From NCBI GenBank assembly GCA_052174495.1, contig JBQMRR010000048.1, positions 1 through 52,020 of the forward strand: DNA of 52,020 bases, written 5' to 3'. This document shows positions 49,020 through 52,020 of this stretch, in pieces. The notes beneath the pieces were generated by a model. The model was given only the letters and a program-made list of their open reading frames with translations, was not told the origin of the DNA and made no database searches. The position numbers and the translations under genes are program-made. Each line of letters opens with the position of its first letter. Positions within the stretch are counted from its first letter, which is position 1. This DNA is from Arsenophonus sp052174495 (GTDB taxonomy: Bacteria > Pseudomonadota > Gammaproteobacteria > Enterobacterales > Enterobacteriaceae).

Positions 49020-49372
49020 CATGTCCCTTAAATTAAGTAGTTATCATTGCCTATGCTCTTTAAGCTATATATTCCTTATTCTACTCAATTAGTTATCATT
49101 GCTGATGAGCGTATTGATCTAGATAATAGTTTTATCAAAGATATTTTACGAGCAATAATGTTAGACAGTCATCAGGTATGCTGTTTATTAACTAAAGAGA
49201 TATTTTTGTTATCAAAAGACCTTCTTTGCCCTTGTTGGATCCTAGGTAAGAAATTACCTATCAATTCTAAAAAAAGGGTCATTCATTCTTTACCATTAAA
49301 AGAAATTTATTCTAATCCTCAGTCAAAACGCGCTTTATGAGCAAAATATATCATCATGAAAATAATTTTTAA
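49020..49372 (+). pseudogene. holD: holD pseudogene (DNA polymerase III psi subunit)
   Basis: HolD (psi) links the clamp loader to SSB through chi. A frame from a TTG at 49047 to a TGA at 49338 gives 97 residues matching most of E. coli HolD in order: YIPYSTQLVIIADE (compare AIPAHVRLVMVAND), FIKDILRAIMLDSHQVCCLL (compare LVSDVLRALTVSPDQVLQLT), CPCWILGKKLP (compare CNSWRLGTDEP) and LKEIYSNPQSKRAL (compare LTDLRANPTARAAL). A frameshift at the end would restore ALYEQNISS (compare ALWQQICTY). The N-terminal ~30 codons are missing or eroded. It sits between two IS256 copies. HolD is poorly conserved in general, so some doubt remains about both identity and functional state. Confidence 0.65.
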
Positions 49373-49444
49373 TTTAAAACAAACTGGTTTAATCTCTATT
49401 TTCACTCTTAAAAAGAGTGATACTTATTTCTGGTATATAATTTC

Positions 49445-50824
49445 TGGTATATATGATTTTAGAGATAATGACGTACCTCTAGATTGATTTGATAAATGAT
49501 TTCAACAACAGAGAGATGATATGTTATGAAATCTATTCTACAGGGATCTGTGTAAAATAAAATATTATTCTGATCCATTGCATAAACTCATCCATGATTC
49601 TATCAGGGAACTGAGCGCTGTTGTTGAGGCTTAAACTTAACTTAAATCTATGGCTGCAATAAAATGCTTAACGCTACTTTGTCGATGGGCATCAACCCGT
49701 AATCCCTAACGGTTATTTGTCATAACAAACCATATAAACTGCTATTAGTGATGTTAAGATTGAAGTGCTTAAGATTAAAAAAATAGTAATCCTAACGGAA
49801 ACAAAATATGTTTCTAAAACTCCTTGCTACCACCTTATCGGAAGCGTATAAAAAGTAGCGAAGAGTGCTCTTATAGCTGCATCTATTATGCATCTCCACC
49901 AGAGATTTTTACAAATTTGAGTCACTTTTTTATAAAAAGTGCACACTCTCTTCTGCCAAGTACCATCAGCAAACTGATACAACAATGATTTTAAGACAAT
50001 TATTTAAAGAGCGTAAATAATTGGCGGCTGCGTAATTTAGCGATATACGCTACATTTATTTCTAAGTTGATAGTATAACCACCCCCTGTCAGGCAAGCTG
50101 ATTGTCTTTGCCTACTAGTTATTATTGACATGACTACATGGACATAAGGAAATCCTTGGAGTCGAAGATATTTATCGAGAGTCAAAAAACGAACTGAGCC
50201 AAACTTCTTAATACCCTACGAGTGCGTGACTTCATTATATCTCTCAGTGGGGGTTATCCATCTACGGAAGAGTATGCTATTAATTTTGTAGTACAATAAC
50301 CAAATATTCTTGGGCGCACAGTATCAATATTGATAGGCACATAAAATAACTAATTCACTGATTTTACTTCCAAAAGACATAGAGCAGCGAAAGTTAAGAT
50401 GAACTGGAAGGGAGATCTTAGCCAGCAAAATCTATGACCTCGCTGATAAAACTCCTGGTATTTTGTTGGAAAGGTTTTTAACGACGTTGTATTTCTGCAG
50501 CAATGAAGATACTGAGAAAGATTAAGAAAAACGGCTGGCATTCTATCCATTCCCTTCAGTATACTGGGAATTAATAAGAATACCGAATCTGATTAAATCA
50601 GCTTTTGCGACAGTGTGAGGTTATGAAGCCGATGTTGAAGCATTGTGGTTTGAGAAAAGTAACCTTTTTAAGGGCACTCAAGCTACTTCTGCCTGCTCAA
50701 AAAAACTAGACCGGATAAGAAAATTTTGGCTGTTGATCATCGTGGTAAACAAAGATCAATTTGAGGATGAAGAAAAGATTTATGAAGGATTAGAGTGGAA
50801 CGTAGTCTGACCTCTCATGCACCA
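49445..50824 (+). mobile_element. Degenerate IS256-family insertion sequence, copy E
   Basis: Full-length plus-strand copy, about 1.38 kb, from a TGGTATATATG left end near 49445 to GCACCA at 50824. It shares with copy D the stretches near 49487-49520 (GATTTCAACAACAGAGAGATGATA) in part and near 50780 (TTAGAGTGGAACGTAGTCTG). The left terminus follows a tandem duplication of about 14 bp (ATTTCTGGTATATA, 49430-49456). Only short stop-bounded frames remain. Confidence 0.72.
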
Positions 50825-52020
50825 GGTTTATTAATAACTCTTTTTCATATCTGTTATTAAATAAAATTATCCTCAATAGCAATTTTATTAGTAGTTAGAA
50901 TATACTAATTCAATCTCATTTTTATAAAAAATTATTTACTTTTAACATAAACAATTTAAGTTGCGTATAAATATAACTTTTAAACTCTTAACTAAGACTT
51001 TTAAATTTATATAAAAGATACTCAAACTATCGCAATACCATTAAATTAACTTTTTCTATCATTGTCTCCATCGGCCATAAATTAATCGCTAATTTTATTA
51101 ACACATATTCTAACATTGGGTACCCCAATTAAAAATATTTTCAATATAAGTCATAAGATTAATGGTAAACAAAGAGAAGTTTTATTTAATGTCATTTTCC
51201 TATCTGCTACTAATATTGATAATGTTTCATCTTTACTAGTGACTCCCAGTCTAAATGGCCAAAACATGCCAATCTAAATATAAAACTTGAACATTATTTA
51301 ATTGCAGATTAATATGTATTAAATGCAATTAATAAACTATTTCAACCTAAAAAGAAATGATTGGATATATCGTTTTAACCAAGCTATTCAAGTACTGACT
51401 AATATTTCTTTTAACCGTGAAGAGTAAATTTTTTAAATAAATATCGTTTTCTCATAGGGTGAGAAGGTTTAGACCACTTTAAAATGACTAAAAAGATACT
51501 CTATAACGAAACAAACACCACTTTTCAATTTCCTCCAGAAGAAATTGGGAGGGGGGTCTTCAATTTTTGACCTCGATAATTAACTACAGAATAATAAAAT
51601 CTAACTAATCAAAAAATTTATAAATATGCATTAACCAATGCACTTAATAGCAAAAATTACTTTATTTCTATAAAGCGATAATAAAAAAGAATAATGTATT
51701 AAAATCTATTTATAAAGATGTAATAAGGATATGATATCCTCAAATTATCATCATCTTGTTCTTGCAGTAATTTCTTCAGTAATTTCTTCTTATTACTATT
51801 AATTGAATATACTAGTAACAGTAATTTCAGACAGCATCAGCTTAACCGCTGATGATAAGTATCTTAAAAGTGACATGAATAACAACATAAAGTACCAGTA
51901 AGTTAGCTTCACATCATAGAGGATTGCGCAGACTTCATATTTTAGCTAATGAATGCAGTAAAAGATAAATTAACTAATTTATCATGGGCTTTCAGTGCTG
52001 TTTGGTATAATAATCTAACA
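50825..52020. other. Eroded 1.2 kb to the window end
   Basis: No gene was recognised. A stretch near 51230-51380 gives an amino-acid-like reading (SKWPKHANLNIKLEHYLIA) with stops, without a family match. A 12-bp tandem duplication (CAGTAATTTCTT twice) lies at 51765-51788, and a 7-bp hairpin CATCAGC/GCTGATG lies near 51836-51854. Confidence 0.5.

Noticed and set aside
1..52020. CRISPR arrays, toxin-antitoxin pairs, restriction or other defence systems
   Set aside because: No regularly spaced direct repeats and no such protein motifs were found; the repeats present are IS copies.

Overview
The window looks like a chromosome segment of a gammaproteobacterial (Enterobacterales) insect endosymbiont in an intermediate stage of genome decay. 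Every intact gene has an obvious enterobacterial counterpart and several classic enterobacterial gene orders survive: thrS-infC-rpmI-rplT-pheM-pheS-pheT-ihfA, arnB-C-A-D-T-E-F-nlpC, xerD-dsbC-recJ and cysS-ppiB-lpxH-purE-purK. The DNA is strongly AT-rich and less than half of it is coding. The remainder is eroded pseudogenes and dead insertion sequences, with no intact transposase. A Serratia symbiotica-like or Arsenophonus-like symbiont would fit; I cannot decide between them from sequence alone.

Layout. 1-7310: eroded DNA without a recognisable gene. 7311-14484: tRNA-Arg(UCU), folD, a 3.1 kb eroded gap, cysS (-), ppiB pseudogene, lpxH. 14640-16938: purE and purK pseudogenes, purK cut by an IS256-family copy. 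18346-19733: tsaC-aroE. 19805-29208: IS256, IS91-family copy 1, recJ pseudogene with a nested IS481 copy, intact dsbC, xerD pseudogene, IS91 copy 2, and a perfect foldback palindrome joined to an IS256 fragment. 29434-37410: nlpC and the arn operon, all on the minus strand. 37637-46059: IS256, then ihfA, pheT, pheS, pheM leader, rplT, rpmI, infC and thrS, all on the minus strand. 46245-52020: IS481 copy 2, a possible HAD-phosphatase remnant, IS256, a holD remnant, IS256, and eroded DNA.

How the genes work together. The surviving functions are mostly translation (ThrRS, PheRS, CysRS, IF3, L20, L35, tRNA-Arg, t6A synthesis by TsaC), folate one-carbon metabolism (FolD), the shikimate pathway (AroE), lipid A synthesis (LpxH), envelope and disulfide maintenance (NlpC, DsbC) and nucleoid architecture (IHF-alpha). 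Lost functions include purine synthesis steps (PurE, PurK), RecJ, XerD and PpiB. The lipid A L-Ara4N pathway is caught in mid-decay: arnC, arnA, arnD and arnT are open, while arnB, arnE and arnF are broken.

The most interesting signals are structural. IS256 copies sit at nearly every break in ancestral synteny. Both IS91-like copies end exactly at the tetranucleotides (CAAG, GAAC) expected for IS91-family insertion. A perfect 39-bp inverted repeat straddles an IS91/IS256 junction. The arnB relic stays in frame with arnC. I found no CRISPR array, no toxin-antitoxin or defence system, and no clearly novel biological system.
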